This document shows, piece after piece, positions 33,307 through 40,610 of a stretch of 64,000 nt of DNA (position 1 is its first letter; every line of letters begins with the position of its first letter). The notes below the pieces were generated by a model that was given only the letters and a program-made list of their open reading frames with translations, ran no database searches and had not been told where the DNA came from. The translations under genes and the position numbers were made by a program. This DNA is from JAVBQB01 sp031549265 (lineage in GTDB: Bacteria; Bacillota; Clostridia; Oscillospirales; JAVBQB01). The stretch covers positions 1-64,000 of the forward strand of contig JAVBQB010000004.1 in the NCBI GenBank assembly GCA_031549265.1. The letters are read 5' to 3'.

Positions 33307-34108
33307 CAGCTGCCGCCTCCATTTCCGCTTGGGCTTCCACAGGCGCGGACTGCCGACGTTCGCCGCTTTTAAAGCTGCTGTTGCCCGATAACCGCTGGAG
33401 AAGAATCTTGCGGACAGCGGCGAACTCCTTCCCGATAAAACCGAGCCGCAGCAGAAAACACCGGAACGCGTATTTTTCGTTATCCACGTCCTTGGCCTTT
33501 GCCGTTACGCGCGCCTGTTCCTTTGCCATCTTGCACAGCGCGGCTATGAAATGTGTGCACGCGTCGATTTCGTCATCCGAAGTGCCGGAGGCCAGCCACG
33601 GGAACCGCAGCGTTTCGTCCGTCTGCTCGACCGGCAGCGCTGCCACACCGAGGGCGCGTTTGATAAGCGGCGCTTTGCTTTCGATCAGTTTTTCGAGGTT
33701 CGCGATTGTGGCGTCGTTGAATCCGTCCTTTGGCACTTCGATGGTAATGTGGTCGGTAGGTTCATCAAATTCCGTTTGACTCGGCAGGTACGCGCTTATA
33801 TCGTCGGATGGATCGCCCATCGTATCGGGTGCATTTTCCGGCGTGACCGGTTCGCTCCAATTTTCGTAGTCGGGTTGATGCTCCACCGAGCCGATTTCCA
33901 GAACTGTGAAACCGCGATCTGCAAGTTCATCCAGCATAACATGTGTAATATCGCCGGTAAGTGTGCCGTCTTTATCGACGTTGAAGTCCGCTATCGCATA
34001 AGCGAAAGTCGGCGCGCCTTTATATACGGGCTCCCAGCCGACGATCTGGCCGACCGCCTCGACCAGTTCTTTGCGCCGCGCGCCCGTGACATTGAATTTT
34101 ATCTCCAT
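33299..34108 (-). CDS. Phage 'virulence-related' hypothetical protein
   Basis: 269 residues from ATG 34108 (AGGGTGG upstream). N-terminal MEIKFNVTGARRKELVEAVGQIVGWEPVYKG is widespread in Clostridia elements under the name virulence-related protein. Near residues 220-255 it has KYAFRCFLLRLGFIGKEFAAVRKILLQRLSG, very like the C-terminal segment of the neighbouring amidoligase (KFAMRTYLNRIGFIGEEFKN), so the two share a C-terminal module. Role unknown. Confidence 0.75.
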   Translation of the reverse strand: MEIKFNVTGARRKELVEAVGQIVGWEPVYKGAPTFAYAIADFNVDKDGTLTGDITHVMLDELADRGFTVLEIGSVEHQPDYENWSEPVTPENAPDTMGDPSDDISAYLPSQTEFDEPTDHITIEVPKDGFNDATIANLEKLIESKAPLIKRALGVAALPVEQTDETLRFPWLASGTSDDEIDACTHFIAALCKMAKEQARVTAKAKDVDNEKYAFRCFLLRLGFIGKEFAAVRKILLQRLSGNSSFKSGERRQSAPVEAQAEMEAAAGE

Positions 34109-34140
34109 TTGGTAAACCACCCTTCAAATTTGGTAGTCAC

Positions 34141-34169
34141 ATGTTCGCTCTGATCGCTGTTAATAGCAA
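34141..34169 (-). promoter_or_regulatory. Promoter repeat, divergent copy 6
   Basis: Minus-strand TTGCTA (34164-34169), 17-bp spacer and GAACAT (34141-34146) follow the same geometry as copies 1-5, 33 bp before the 34108 start codon. Weakest copy. Confidence 0.5.
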
Positions 34170-34226
34170 GCGGTATTTCTCACAAATGTTTGCGCGACGG
34201 TTTGTGTAGATTACATGTTTGGACAT

Positions 34227-34256
34227 AAAAAAACCGCGAGCCCATGAGGGTCGCGG
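34227..34256 (-). terminator. Terminator downstream of methyltransferase operon
   Basis: CCGCGACCCTCATGGGCTCGCGG followed by TTTTTTT on the minus strand. Ends minus-strand transcription coming from the methyltransferases before the 34108 gene's own promoter. Confidence 0.88.
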
Positions 34257-34326
34257 CAAAGAGCCGATATTCGGAAAAACTGAGTATTTGCAAGGGTTTC
34301 AAAGAAGCACACCCATGTATTGTCCG

Positions 34327-34355
34327 TTGAATTACACAGTGAAATGTGGTATTAT
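34327..34355 (+). promoter_or_regulatory. Plus-strand promoter for micro-ORFs
   Basis: TTGAAT (34327-34332), exact 17-bp spacer, TATTAT (34350-34355), 27 bp before ATG 34382. It points against all neighbouring phage genes. Confidence 0.75.
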
Positions 34356-34381
34356 ATAAACATAAAGAACGAAGGGAGGTG

Positions 34382-34522
34382 ATGCGTATAGGAGCCGATT
34401 GGGTGGCGACCCTGATAGCCGCAGCGAACCTCGCGGTTGCGATAGCGACGCTGGTGGCAACGATCAGGGGAAATAGGAAAACCGCCCCGCGCAAGCCCAG
34501 CAAGCGAAAGCGGAAGCGGTAA
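34382..34522 (+). CDS. 46-residue membrane peptide, type-I-toxin-like
   Basis: ATG 34382 sits 3 bp past a perfect AAGGGAGGTG (tight spacing). Product: MRIGADWVATLIAAANLAVA, then IATLVATIRG and a basic tail KPSKRKRKR. One hydrophobic helix (about 8-29) plus a strongly basic C-terminus is the build of type I toxins and holin-like toxins. It has its own promoter, is followed by a strong hairpin, and faces opposing transcription from the methyltransferase operon, which could supply antisense RNA. A harmless small membrane protein is equally possible. Confidence 0.55.
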   Translation: MRIGADWVATLIAAANLAVAIATLVATIRGNRKTAPRKPSKRKRKR

Positions 34523-34531
34523 GCCCTTGAA

Positions 34532-34558
34532 GGTGGGGGCGAGGAATCGCCCCCCACC
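34532..34558 (+). terminator. GC-rich hairpin after the 46-residue ORF
   Basis: GGTGGGGGCGA GGAA TCGCCCCCCACC: near-perfect 11-bp stem with a GGAA tetraloop. No T-tract (ACCTAATTAAAC follows), so it may be a stability or attenuation element rather than a full terminator. Confidence 0.55.
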
Positions 34559-34584
34559 ACCTAATTAAACTATACGCCAAACCT

Positions 34585-34755
34585 ATGAAAAAGTCAATAA
34601 TTGCGGCACTGGGACTAAACGCCATTTTCGTCTGCGCCTCGCTCTTCTTGACGGGGAATTGGAATATCGCCGCTTTAGTCGCGGGTCTCATTTGCGGTCT
34701 GTTTGCGCTAAGACTCACGCTGGCGCAAAGGGACGGGAAGGGAGAGAAAAAATGA
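34585..34755 (+). CDS. 56-residue two-TM small protein
   Basis: ATG 34585 encodes MKKSIIAALGLNAIFVCASL, LTGNWNIAALVAGLICGLFA, LRLTLAQRDGKGEKK. Two membrane helices (about 4-20 and 27-46) with a charged tail. There is no ribosome binding site of note (CCAAACCT before ATG), which is the main doubt; composition and codon pattern are protein-like. It is a partner in the plus-strand micro-operon and converges with the Dcm gene 17 bp away. Confidence 0.5.
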   Translation: MKKSIIAALGLNAIFVCASLFLTGNWNIAALVAGLICGLFALRLTLAQRDGKGEKK

Positions 34756-34771
34756 AAGCATACGCCAGAAT

Positions 34772-36448
34772 TTATGGCGTATTGACCGCCCAGACAATCC
34801 CGGCCATAACGAAGCGGACGCACGGGAGCGCGACGCCGTTACCCCACATTTTGTATTCAGCGGAATCGCTGTGCGGATTTTGCAGCCACTTTATAATCTG
34901 ATTCCGGCTTTTGGGCTTGCCCGAAGTTCCCATGATTTTTCTGTGAGTTTCAAAAACCTCCGACCACCATGCGATTTCCGCATCGGTAGGGTCGGAGGTT
35001 TCTAAGTCTGAGCACCAATTGGACGGGCACCCCATGAGCAAGGCACATTCTTGTGGCAGTAGTCGCCGGACGATGTACCCCGGCTCGGCCTGTGCCACGG
35101 GATTAATATAGTTCAGGCTTTGGCCGCCGTTGTTTTTTGCCTGAATGGTGCCGCTGACGTCGGAAACGGCGTAGTTGCGGCAGTCGTATGCGACAGCGTG
35201 GTTGTCAATAGTGTTCAGGGTAAAACAAACATCTTCGTTGATGCCGCAACCGTTAGGGCCGTTTTTGTCCTCGCGTCCGATCATGTTGCCCTGCAAAACA
35301 TAGGTCTGCTGGTGTATGCCGGAATCAGCCGCGAGCGTTCCGGCACATCTGCCCAAATCACGGACTTCCTCCCGCTGATTCTGCGTGAAAGCGCGAGGTT
35401 CAAAAACACACTGCACTCCTTTGTAATCACTGCTCATGAGGGCGTTTGCCGTTTTGCTGCCGATGGTCATGGCACATTGACGTTCATTCATAACCAGCGG
35501 AACATTACCGCCGCCCGTCCCCATGCGTCCGGTCAGCGTCTGGATAGTACCGCTTTCGTCCAGCTTTACCCGACTGTCGGCAGGATGATTTTCTATTGCT
35601 ACCGCCAATTGATTGTCGCCCATATCGGCTCGGAGCGCACCGGTCGAATTCTGCCACGCATGACCTCCAAGCTTTGAAACCGCACCGGGTTCAAATACCA
35701 GCGGCTGGTGTTCGTGTTCCTCTAAGACTGTAACGCCTGTTTTTCCAGCGCCGCTTTCAGCATTTGCGGTAGTTCTTTGCCCCGCGCAGAAGCTCTGCGG
35801 AGTATACCCTGACAGGCTTTCGGACTCAAACAGTACTTTTCCGGCACATTCGCCATTAAAATCTGCGACAAGGAAACAGCGGCGGCGACGTTGGGCGACT
35901 CCCCAGTACTGCGCGTCGAGTGTTCGCCACGCGACGGAAAAACCGTCTCCCACAATCTCTCCCGCTGACAGCCATCTTCCGTTTTCAGGCATAGGAACAG
36001 ATAGCCCCTCGTCTTTGATTTTGACAATCTCGGAGAGGACTTCCCTAAAATCGTTCCCTCCTGAACTTGAATATACGCCGACGACATTCTCGAATACGAT
36101 AAATCTTGGACTGCGTCCATTTGTAGCAAGCCTCATTTCTTTTATGACTCTTATTGCCTCAAAAAACAACGCCGACTGACCGGAATTCAAGCCATCGCGC
36201 TTTCCGGCCACCGACATATTGGTGCATGGTGAGCCGAAGGTGATAACGTCGACAGGCTCAATTTCGCCGCCATTTATTTTACAAATATCTCCGCAGTGTT
36301 TCATCCAAGGGAATCTCTTGGTAGTTACCCTTATCGGGAAAGGTTCGATCTCGCTCGAAAATATTGGTATGATGCCTGACAACAACGCGCCAAGTTCAAA
36401 GCCGCCACTGCCGGAAAACAAAGACCCCATTGTCAGTTTATCCGCCAC
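34772..36448 (-). CDS. DNA (cytosine-5) methyltransferase
   Basis: 558 residues from GTG 36448 (GGAGGTGGCCT upstream). Motif I GSLFSGSGGFELG, motif IV GSPCTNMSVAG (catalytic Cys), motif VI VFENVVGVYS, motif VIII AQRRRRCFLVADF, motif X LLPQECALLMGCPSNW. Between VIII and X lies a long target-recognition region (about 235-470) with loose repeats around 'GTIQTLTGRMGTGGG', 'CAGTLAADSGIHQ' and 'SGTIQAKNNGG'. Likely protects the phage genome from host restriction; no cognate endonuclease is seen. Overlaps the upstream methylase by 11 bp. Confidence 0.93.
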   Translation of the reverse strand: MADKLTMGSLFSGSGGFELGALLSGIIPIFSSEIEPFPIRVTTKRFPWMKHCGDICKINGGEIEPVDVITFGSPCTNMSVAGKRDGLNSGQSALFFEAIRVIKEMRLATNGRSPRFIVFENVVGVYSSSGGNDFREVLSEIVKIKDEGLSVPMPENGRWLSAGEIVGDGFSVAWRTLDAQYWGVAQRRRRCFLVADFNGECAGKVLFESESLSGYTPQSFCAGQRTTANAESGAGKTGVTVLEEHEHQPLVFEPGAVSKLGGHAWQNSTGALRADMGDNQLAVAIENHPADSRVKLDESGTIQTLTGRMGTGGGNVPLVMNERQCAMTIGSKTANALMSSDYKGVQCVFEPRAFTQNQREEVRDLGRCAGTLAADSGIHQQTYVLQGNMIGREDKNGPNGCGINEDVCFTLNTIDNHAVAYDCRNYAVSDVSGTIQAKNNGGQSLNYINPVAQAEPGYIVRRLLPQECALLMGCPSNWCSDLETSDPTDAEIAWWSEVFETHRKIMGTSGKPKSRNQIIKWLQNPHSDSAEYKMWGNGVALPCVRFVMAGIVWAVNTP

Positions 36449-37709
36449 AGGCCACCTCCGAATAGGCTGATTTCGTGCCGTTCCGCAAAAGGAAAACGCT
36501 CTCATCGCTGTCTACAAGTTCGATATACCGCCGCACTATTACATCAACATATTTCTCCGACAACTCCATCATCCGGCATCGTCTGTTTAATTGCTCGGCA
36601 GTGATAAGCGCGCTGCCACTTCCTCCGAAGAAGTCGATTATAATATCATTTTCCTTGGAACTGTTGCTCATGGGTATGGACAGCAGCGGTATTGGTTTCA
36701 TCGTCGGATGAAGCTCAGACCTTTTCGGACGCGCGACGTCCCAAACATCGGATTGCTTTCTATCATCCAGCTGGCACAGTCTAGGCGCGCCGTCTACCCA
36801 GCCATACCATATCGGCTCGTACTTGGTGTGGTAATCCTTGCGGGACAGAACCAAAGAGTCTTTGTTCCAGATAATTGTCGACGACCAATGAAACCCGTTC
36901 TCCTGCATCACTTGCATGTGCGTTCCCCATTCCTGCGCGGACATGAACGCATAGACCATACAGCCCGGCTCGGCTATTCGGCGCATATTAGCAAAGGCTT
37001 TACGCAGAAAATCCGTAAACTCTTTCTGCGGCATATCATCGTTCAAAATAGCGTCGTGTTTCTTCCATGAAGGATGATTGCCGTTACCGCCACTGGAGTA
37101 CGCGACGTTATACGGGGCGTCTGTGATGATCAGCCGCGCCCTGTCTCCCGCCATCAGTAAATCTGCATCGGATGGCTCCAAAGCGTCGCCGCACATTAGC
37201 CGATGCTCCCCAAGTTGCCAGACATCGCCGCGCCGGGATACCGGCACCGTTATCTCTTCCGTGGCTTTGTCGATATCGAAGCTGTCTTCCACGGCCTGTC
37301 TTGAATCCGTGCCCTCAAACAAATCCGCAATCTCAGCGGCATCAAAACCGGTGAGCGACACGTCAAAGTCGTCGCCGGAAAGATCGTGCAGAAGATCGGT
37401 CAACAGGGGAATGTCAAACTCGCCGCTGATTTTATTCAGCGCAACGTTCAGCGCCTTTTCCCGTTTCGCGTCAATATCCAGCACCACGCAGTCAATTTCG
37501 GTGTAGCCAAAGGATACAAGTATCTTAAATCTCTGGTGTCCCCCTATGATATTTCCGGTGCGCTCGTTCCAGATGATCGGCTCGACATAGCCGAATTCCT
37601 CAATACTGCGGCGCAGCTTCTCATAATCCGCGTCGCCGGGTTTCAGGTCGCGGCGCGGATTGTACTCGGCGGGATTGAGGCACGCGGCATCAATTTTCTC
37701 TATTCTCAT
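36438..37709 (-). CDS. ParB-domain DNA methylase (amino-methyltransferase)
   Basis: 423 residues from ATG 37709 (GGGAGG upstream). ParB-like N-terminus (1-100: IIWNERTGNIIGGHQRFKIL). The methyltransferase part is in beta class order: motif IV TDAPYNVAYSSG (DAPY variant of D/N-PPY), and motif I IIDFFGGSGSALITAEQL near residue 370. It methylates adenine N6 or cytosine N4; the target is unknown. Phages often pair such enzymes with a Dcm enzyme for anti-restriction. DAPY rather than DPPY is seen in some active phage enzymes. Confidence 0.93.
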   Translation of the reverse strand: MRIEKIDAACLNPAEYNPRRDLKPGDADYEKLRRSIEEFGYVEPIIWNERTGNIIGGHQRFKILVSFGYTEIDCVVLDIDAKREKALNVALNKISGEFDIPLLTDLLHDLSGDDFDVSLTGFDAAEIADLFEGTDSRQAVEDSFDIDKATEEITVPVSRRGDVWQLGEHRLMCGDALEPSDADLLMAGDRARLIITDAPYNVAYSSGGNGNHPSWKKHDAILNDDMPQKEFTDFLRKAFANMRRIAEPGCMVYAFMSAQEWGTHMQVMQENGFHWSSTIIWNKDSLVLSRKDYHTKYEPIWYGWVDGAPRLCQLDDRKQSDVWDVARPKRSELHPTMKPIPLLSIPMSNSSKENDIIIDFFGGSGSALITAEQLNRRCRMMELSEKYVDVIVRRYIELVDSDESVFLLRNGTKSAYSEVACGG

Positions 37710-37730
37710 AAAAACCTCCCGTAGCATTTT

Positions 37731-37904
37731 TCAGCCTTTGTATCTGTTCCTGAACATGTTCGCCAGCGCAACGCCTAAAAACACGCTGACCGCAATCAGC
37801 GAAAACACATGAAGCACGCCGCCGGCAGTGTACGGCCAGCCATACGTCAGAAGCCTGACGGTAAACAAAACCACAGCGATAGCAAACGTAAGCTCTCTGG
37901 TCAT
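37731..37904 (-). CDS. Small two-TM phage protein
   Basis: 57 residues from ATG 37904 (GAGGGGGTG upstream): MTRELTFAIAVVLFTVRLLT, VLHVFSLIAVSVFLGVALAN, MFRNRYKG. Two membrane helices; function unknown, perhaps superinfection exclusion. Followed 21 bp later by the methylase. Confidence 0.7.
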   Translation of the reverse strand: MTRELTFAIAVVLFTVRLLTYGWPYTAGGVLHVFSLIAVSVFLGVALANMFRNRYKG

Positions 37905-37934
37905 CGTGACACCCCCTCTACATAAAATTGCGCA

Positions 37935-37962
37935 GAAAAAAAGAACTTCTGAGAAGTTCTTG
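37935..37962 (-). terminator. Terminator between TerS and the methylase block
   Basis: AAGAACTTCTCAGAAGTTCTT then TTTTTT on the minus strand. The stem is a near-perfect palindrome and could work in both directions. The remaining gap up to 38153 shows no supported gene. Confidence 0.85.
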
Positions 37963-38153
37963 AAGAAAAAACCTTGTTCTATTGTGGTGCACATGCCCCT
38001 GTTAGCTCCCCTGCGGCTCGCAGGGCGGTTTTTATGGCCTTGCGGCTACCTTTTCATGGACAAGTGTCGAAGCACCGCGTATAGAGCAATTAAGGGCGAG
38101 AGACGCTGTATGTGGTATTCGACCGTGCGGTATTAATTTCTCATATCATCAAA

Positions 38154-38735
38154 CTAGCGCCGTCCTTTTCTGCCTGACAAAAGAGTTTCCATAATGTCGT
38201 CCTGCGGATTTCCGATATATGCGGTGGTGCAGTTTTGCTTTACAATGTCAAAAATTTCGTACCAAAAGAGATTTGCCTGTTTCCCGAAACTCTGGCTCAT
38301 CTGTACAAAAGGACTCGCAATCGCGCCTCCGGTTGTCGGGTGCTTGCCCAAGAAACCGTATGCGCTTATGGCCTCTTCGCATTGGATGTAGCGCATGAAC
38401 GCTTGGGCATACGCTTCGATAAGCCGATGTGATACGAATTTCTCGCAACCCCGGTCTTTAAGCCACTTCCAAGTTTCTCTGTACAGCGCGTCCGCACCCA
38501 GCGGCCGTCCGTCTTTTTGATGCGTACTGAGGTAATCGTCCGGTGCGGGCATATCTTCGCCAAACAAGACATTGCCGCTGTCCAGATCACCAGCCTCCAA
38601 AAGCGATTCAGGCTGTAAATCCACTGCGTCAAGTATTTTGGCAGTCTTACCACTTGAAAGCTTATCGGCCAAAGGCTGCGGTTTATCACCGGCTCGCACA
38701 CGTCTGCCGCCCCTGAGCGTTCCGTCCTTCGCCAT
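38154..38735 (-). CDS. Terminase small subunit, P27 family
   Basis: 193 residues. DALYRETWKWLKDRGCEKFVSHRLIEAYAQAFMRYIQCEEAISAYGFLGKHPTTGGAIASPFVQMSQSFGKQANLFWYEIFDIVKQ-like order (quoted in parts: KHPTTGGAIASPFV, QANLFWYEIFDIV) is characteristic of P27 terminase small subunits, which recognise the packaging site. Normally adjacent to TerL; here 8.5 kb of cargo genes separates them. HNH gene upstream. Confidence 0.9.
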   Translation of the reverse strand: MAKDGTLRGGRRVRAGDKPQPLADKLSSGKTAKILDAVDLQPESLLEAGDLDSGNVLFGEDMPAPDDYLSTHQKDGRPLGADALYRETWKWLKDRGCEKFVSHRLIEAYAQAFMRYIQCEEAISAYGFLGKHPTTGGAIASPFVQMSQSFGKQANLFWYEIFDIVKQNCTTAYIGNPQDDIMETLLSGRKGRR

Positions 38736-38867
38736 CGGCTTTCACCCCCTCGTGCAAGTGAACAATGTTTTGCATTTTATATTAAAAGGGTTAATCCCCC
38801 GTTTGAACCCACAATTTCTCGCGTGCGACCCCACACCCGTTGATCGAACGATAGGTAGTGGAGATTC

Positions 38868-39233
38868 TTACCGCCCCTTCCTCTGCCAGCGGCCACCCTC
38901 TTTTGCGGTTATTGCCGAGTGACAGGATGAGCAGAGGCTCATAAGATTTGAAGTTTCATGCGTACCGCCTCTGGCAAGCGGAAGTATATGATGCACCTCG
39001 GCAGCGGGCGTGACCTTATCGGCCTTGGCGCACTGTTCACACAGCGGGTGCGCACCGATGTACTGCTCGCGGATGCGTCGCCATGCTCTGCCATAGCGTT
39101 TGTTCGTGTCAGGATCGCGCTCGTACTTGTTGTAGCGCGCCTCCGTCAGCTTGCGGTGTGCGTCGCAGTAGCTGCCGCTGGTGAGCAGAGGACAGCCGGG
39201 ATAACTGCACGGACGTTTGGGTTTATACGGCAT
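38868..39233 (-). CDS. HNH endonuclease
   Basis: 121 residues from ATG 39233 (AGGAGGGG upstream). Zinc-binding C-P-G-C...C, and the ββα-metal motif EVHHILPLARGGTHETSNLMSLCSSCHS with the catalytic His pair. HNH enzymes beside TerS in HK97-like phages assist cos cleavage with the terminase. Zinc-ribbon start PCSYPGCPLLTSGSYCDAH. Confidence 0.92.
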   Translation of the reverse strand: MPYKPKRPCSYPGCPLLTSGSYCDAHRKLTEARYNKYERDPDTNKRYGRAWRRIREQYIGAHPLCEQCAKADKVTPAAEVHHILPLARGGTHETSNLMSLCSSCHSAITAKEGGRWQRKGR

Positions 39234-39261
39234 GGCCACCCCTCCTGTAAACTTTGGATAA

Positions 39262-39295
39262 CGAAAGACCTCCCGCCCAACCGAGAGGTCTTTCG
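39262..39295 (-). terminator. Leader hairpin 1 upstream of HNH gene
   Basis: Perfect 11-bp stem CGAAAGACCTC/GAGGTCTTTCG with a 12-nt loop. No T-tract, so possibly an attenuator or processing site; similar in sequence and loop (TCG...CGG) to hairpin 2. Confidence 0.6.
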
Positions 39296-39436
39296 CGGAG
39301 AGAATCCTGAGAATATCACAATGGCTTGCCGCACTTTGTTCCCGAGGAGTATCTGTACTCACCTCCGCTTGCTATTAAGTTGATAGCGTCCGGAGGTATG
39401 TTTGGAGGTGTTCATGGGACGCCCGAATCCCATGAT

Positions 39437-39488
39437 ATTAGTATAACCCGTAAAGCTCAGAATGTCGTCCGCGAAATTCCTCACTTGC
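39437..39488 (-). promoter_or_regulatory. Late-operon promoter-like repeat, copy 1
   Basis: A 25-bp block (39464-39488, minus strand starts GCAAGTGAGGAATTTCGC) is separated by exactly 16 bp from GTTATACTAA (TATACT -10-like). The same block-16-block layout recurs at 39578-39629. Lies between the ArpU-like gene and the HNH gene. Confidence 0.7.
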
Positions 39489-39502
39489 AAATGTGAGGAG
39501 GC

Positions 39503-39542
39503 CAAGAACCTCCCGAAACAAGATCGCCTCGAGAGGTTCTTG
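39503..39542 (-). terminator. Leader hairpin 2 between the two promoter repeats
   Basis: Perfect stem CAAGAACCTC/GAGGTTCTTG around a 20-nt loop. Each promoter repeat is followed by such an ACCTC...GAGGT hairpin, making a tandem [promoter + hairpin] leader. Confidence 0.6.
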
Positions 39543-39577
39543 TATATCAACGCGAGCAGACACGCCAGCCCACCGTA

Positions 39578-39629
39578 TTTAGTATAACCTGCTATTCCGT
39601 AAAAGTCGTCCGCGAAATTCCTCACTTGC
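39578..39629 (-). promoter_or_regulatory. Late-operon promoter-like repeat, copy 2
   Basis: Identical 25-bp block (39605-39629) and identical GTTATACTAA at the same 16-bp spacing. The block overlaps the last three codons of the ArpU-like gene. Confidence 0.7.
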
Positions 39630-40080
39630 CATAGAGAAAATGTGCGAGGCGCATAAGCGCTCGGTTCTTCTTGTTGTAGGCCGCAGTGCGCTCGATATGA
39701 AAATACTCGCAAATGCCGCCAACCACGTCTTGCTGCCGACCATCGTCATCACGATAGAACTCCGTGAGAATAAACCGGTCATCTTCCGACAGCGAGTCCC
39801 ACGCTGGCTCGAACCACTCCCTGAACTCCAGTGCCTGACGGTATCGCTCCCGGAGAATGTCAATCGCATCAATGCTGGATGCCAGCCGCATCTCGCCGCC
39901 ATGCGGACTCTTCGCTTTTGGAAGGAGGGACAGCACCGACGCCCGGTACGCCGCCATGTCCGAGCGCGCGTCTTCCATTTCCAGCGGGTAGGAGTCGATA
40001 ATTCTTGTCATTATCGCAAAATCTTTGAGCGCGTCGATGGACGCCGCCCGTTTATCAAGATAAGTCCACGCTATCGTCAT
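39622..40080 (-). CDS. ArpU/RinA-like late transcription regulator
   Basis: 152 residues. Helical N-terminus (DKRAASIDALKDFAIMTRIIDSYPLEMEDARSD), then a sigma-70-region-4-like HTH: LSEDDRFILTEFYRDDD...VGGICEYFHIERTAAYNKKNRALMRLAHFLYGK. Same layout as DUF1492/ArpU-type phage activators that switch on packaging and structural genes. Its place directly before the tandem promoter repeats and TerS supports this. Overlaps VRR-NUC by 26 bp. Confidence 0.82.
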   Translation of the reverse strand: MTIAWTYLDKRAASIDALKDFAIMTRIIDSYPLEMEDARSDMAAYRASVLSLLPKAKSPHGGEMRLASSIDAIDILRERYRQALEFREWFEPAWDSLSEDDRFILTEFYRDDDGRQQDVVGGICEYFHIERTAAYNKKNRALMRLAHFLYGK

Positions 40081-40387
40081 CGGCCAAACCCCCTAAGGTT
40101 TGTATTATTATCTGCACTTCCTCAAGAGTCGATACCATACTGGCACAACCTTTCGCGTTGTTAATACGCCTGATCGCCGCTTCTTGCAGTTTCGTCAGCT
40201 TACCGGCGGGGCGACCGTCGCCTGCGGGCGCTTTCACCTCGAACGCCACGAATCTGCCGCCGATGCAGCAAATAATGTCCGGCAGACCGGCTGTCCCATA
40301 CATGCCGCCGTGTTCCTTCCACGCGAAACAGCCCGGCAGTGTTTTTAGATATCGCAGTATTTTGTCTGTTATCTGTTTTTCCGACAT
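40055..40387 (-). CDS. VRR-NUC domain nuclease
   Basis: 110 residues. GTAGLPDIICCIGGRFVAFEVKAPAG contains the PD...(D/E)xK core (GLPDII, FEVK). VRR-NUC proteins of phages act as structure-specific nucleases on Holliday or flap junctions. Compact single-domain form typical of Firmicutes phages. The compound palindrome at 40.42-40.56 kb lies just upstream. Confidence 0.92.
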   Translation of the reverse strand: MSEKQITDKILRYLKTLPGCFAWKEHGGMYGTAGLPDIICCIGGRFVAFEVKAPAGDGRPAGKLTKLQEAAIRRINNAKGCASMVSTLEEVQIIIQTLGGLADDDSVDLS

Positions 40388-40418
40388 ATATCGGGATTAC
40401 CTCCGTTGAAAATAGGTG

Positions 40419-40559
40419 TTTCCTTCACACTTTCCACTGTACACCACACCGAAAACTGTACTCTATAGGGGTGAAAAAAAACGTACAATGTCTTTGTTTT
40501 TTTTCACCCCTATAGGAAGTAATAAAACTTGTGGTGTAGTGTAATAAGTGTGAAGGAAA
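40419..40559. repeat. 141-bp compound palindrome
   Basis: Outer arms TTTCCTTCACACTT/AAGTGTGAAGGAAA (40419-40432, 40546-40559), middle arms ACACCACA/TGTGGTGT (40441-40448, 40530-40537), inner arms CTATAGGGGTGAAAAAAAAC/GTTTTTTTTCACCCCTATAG (40463-40482, 40496-40515) with a 13-nt loop. All arms are perfect and nested. Transcribed on the minus strand, the inner stem ends with T8 before its loop, so it is not a normal terminator. It could be an origin, a resolvase-like nuclease target or a strong RNA structure. Confidence 0.8.
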
Positions 40560-40610
40560 ATACATTATATTACTTGATATAGGAATTATTGGATATTATA
40601 TAGACACCAT

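Noticed and set aside
40463..40515. Ordinary rho-independent terminator in the palindrome
   Set aside because: The T-run lies inside the stem before the loop rather than after it, and outer arms extend the symmetry far beyond a terminator.
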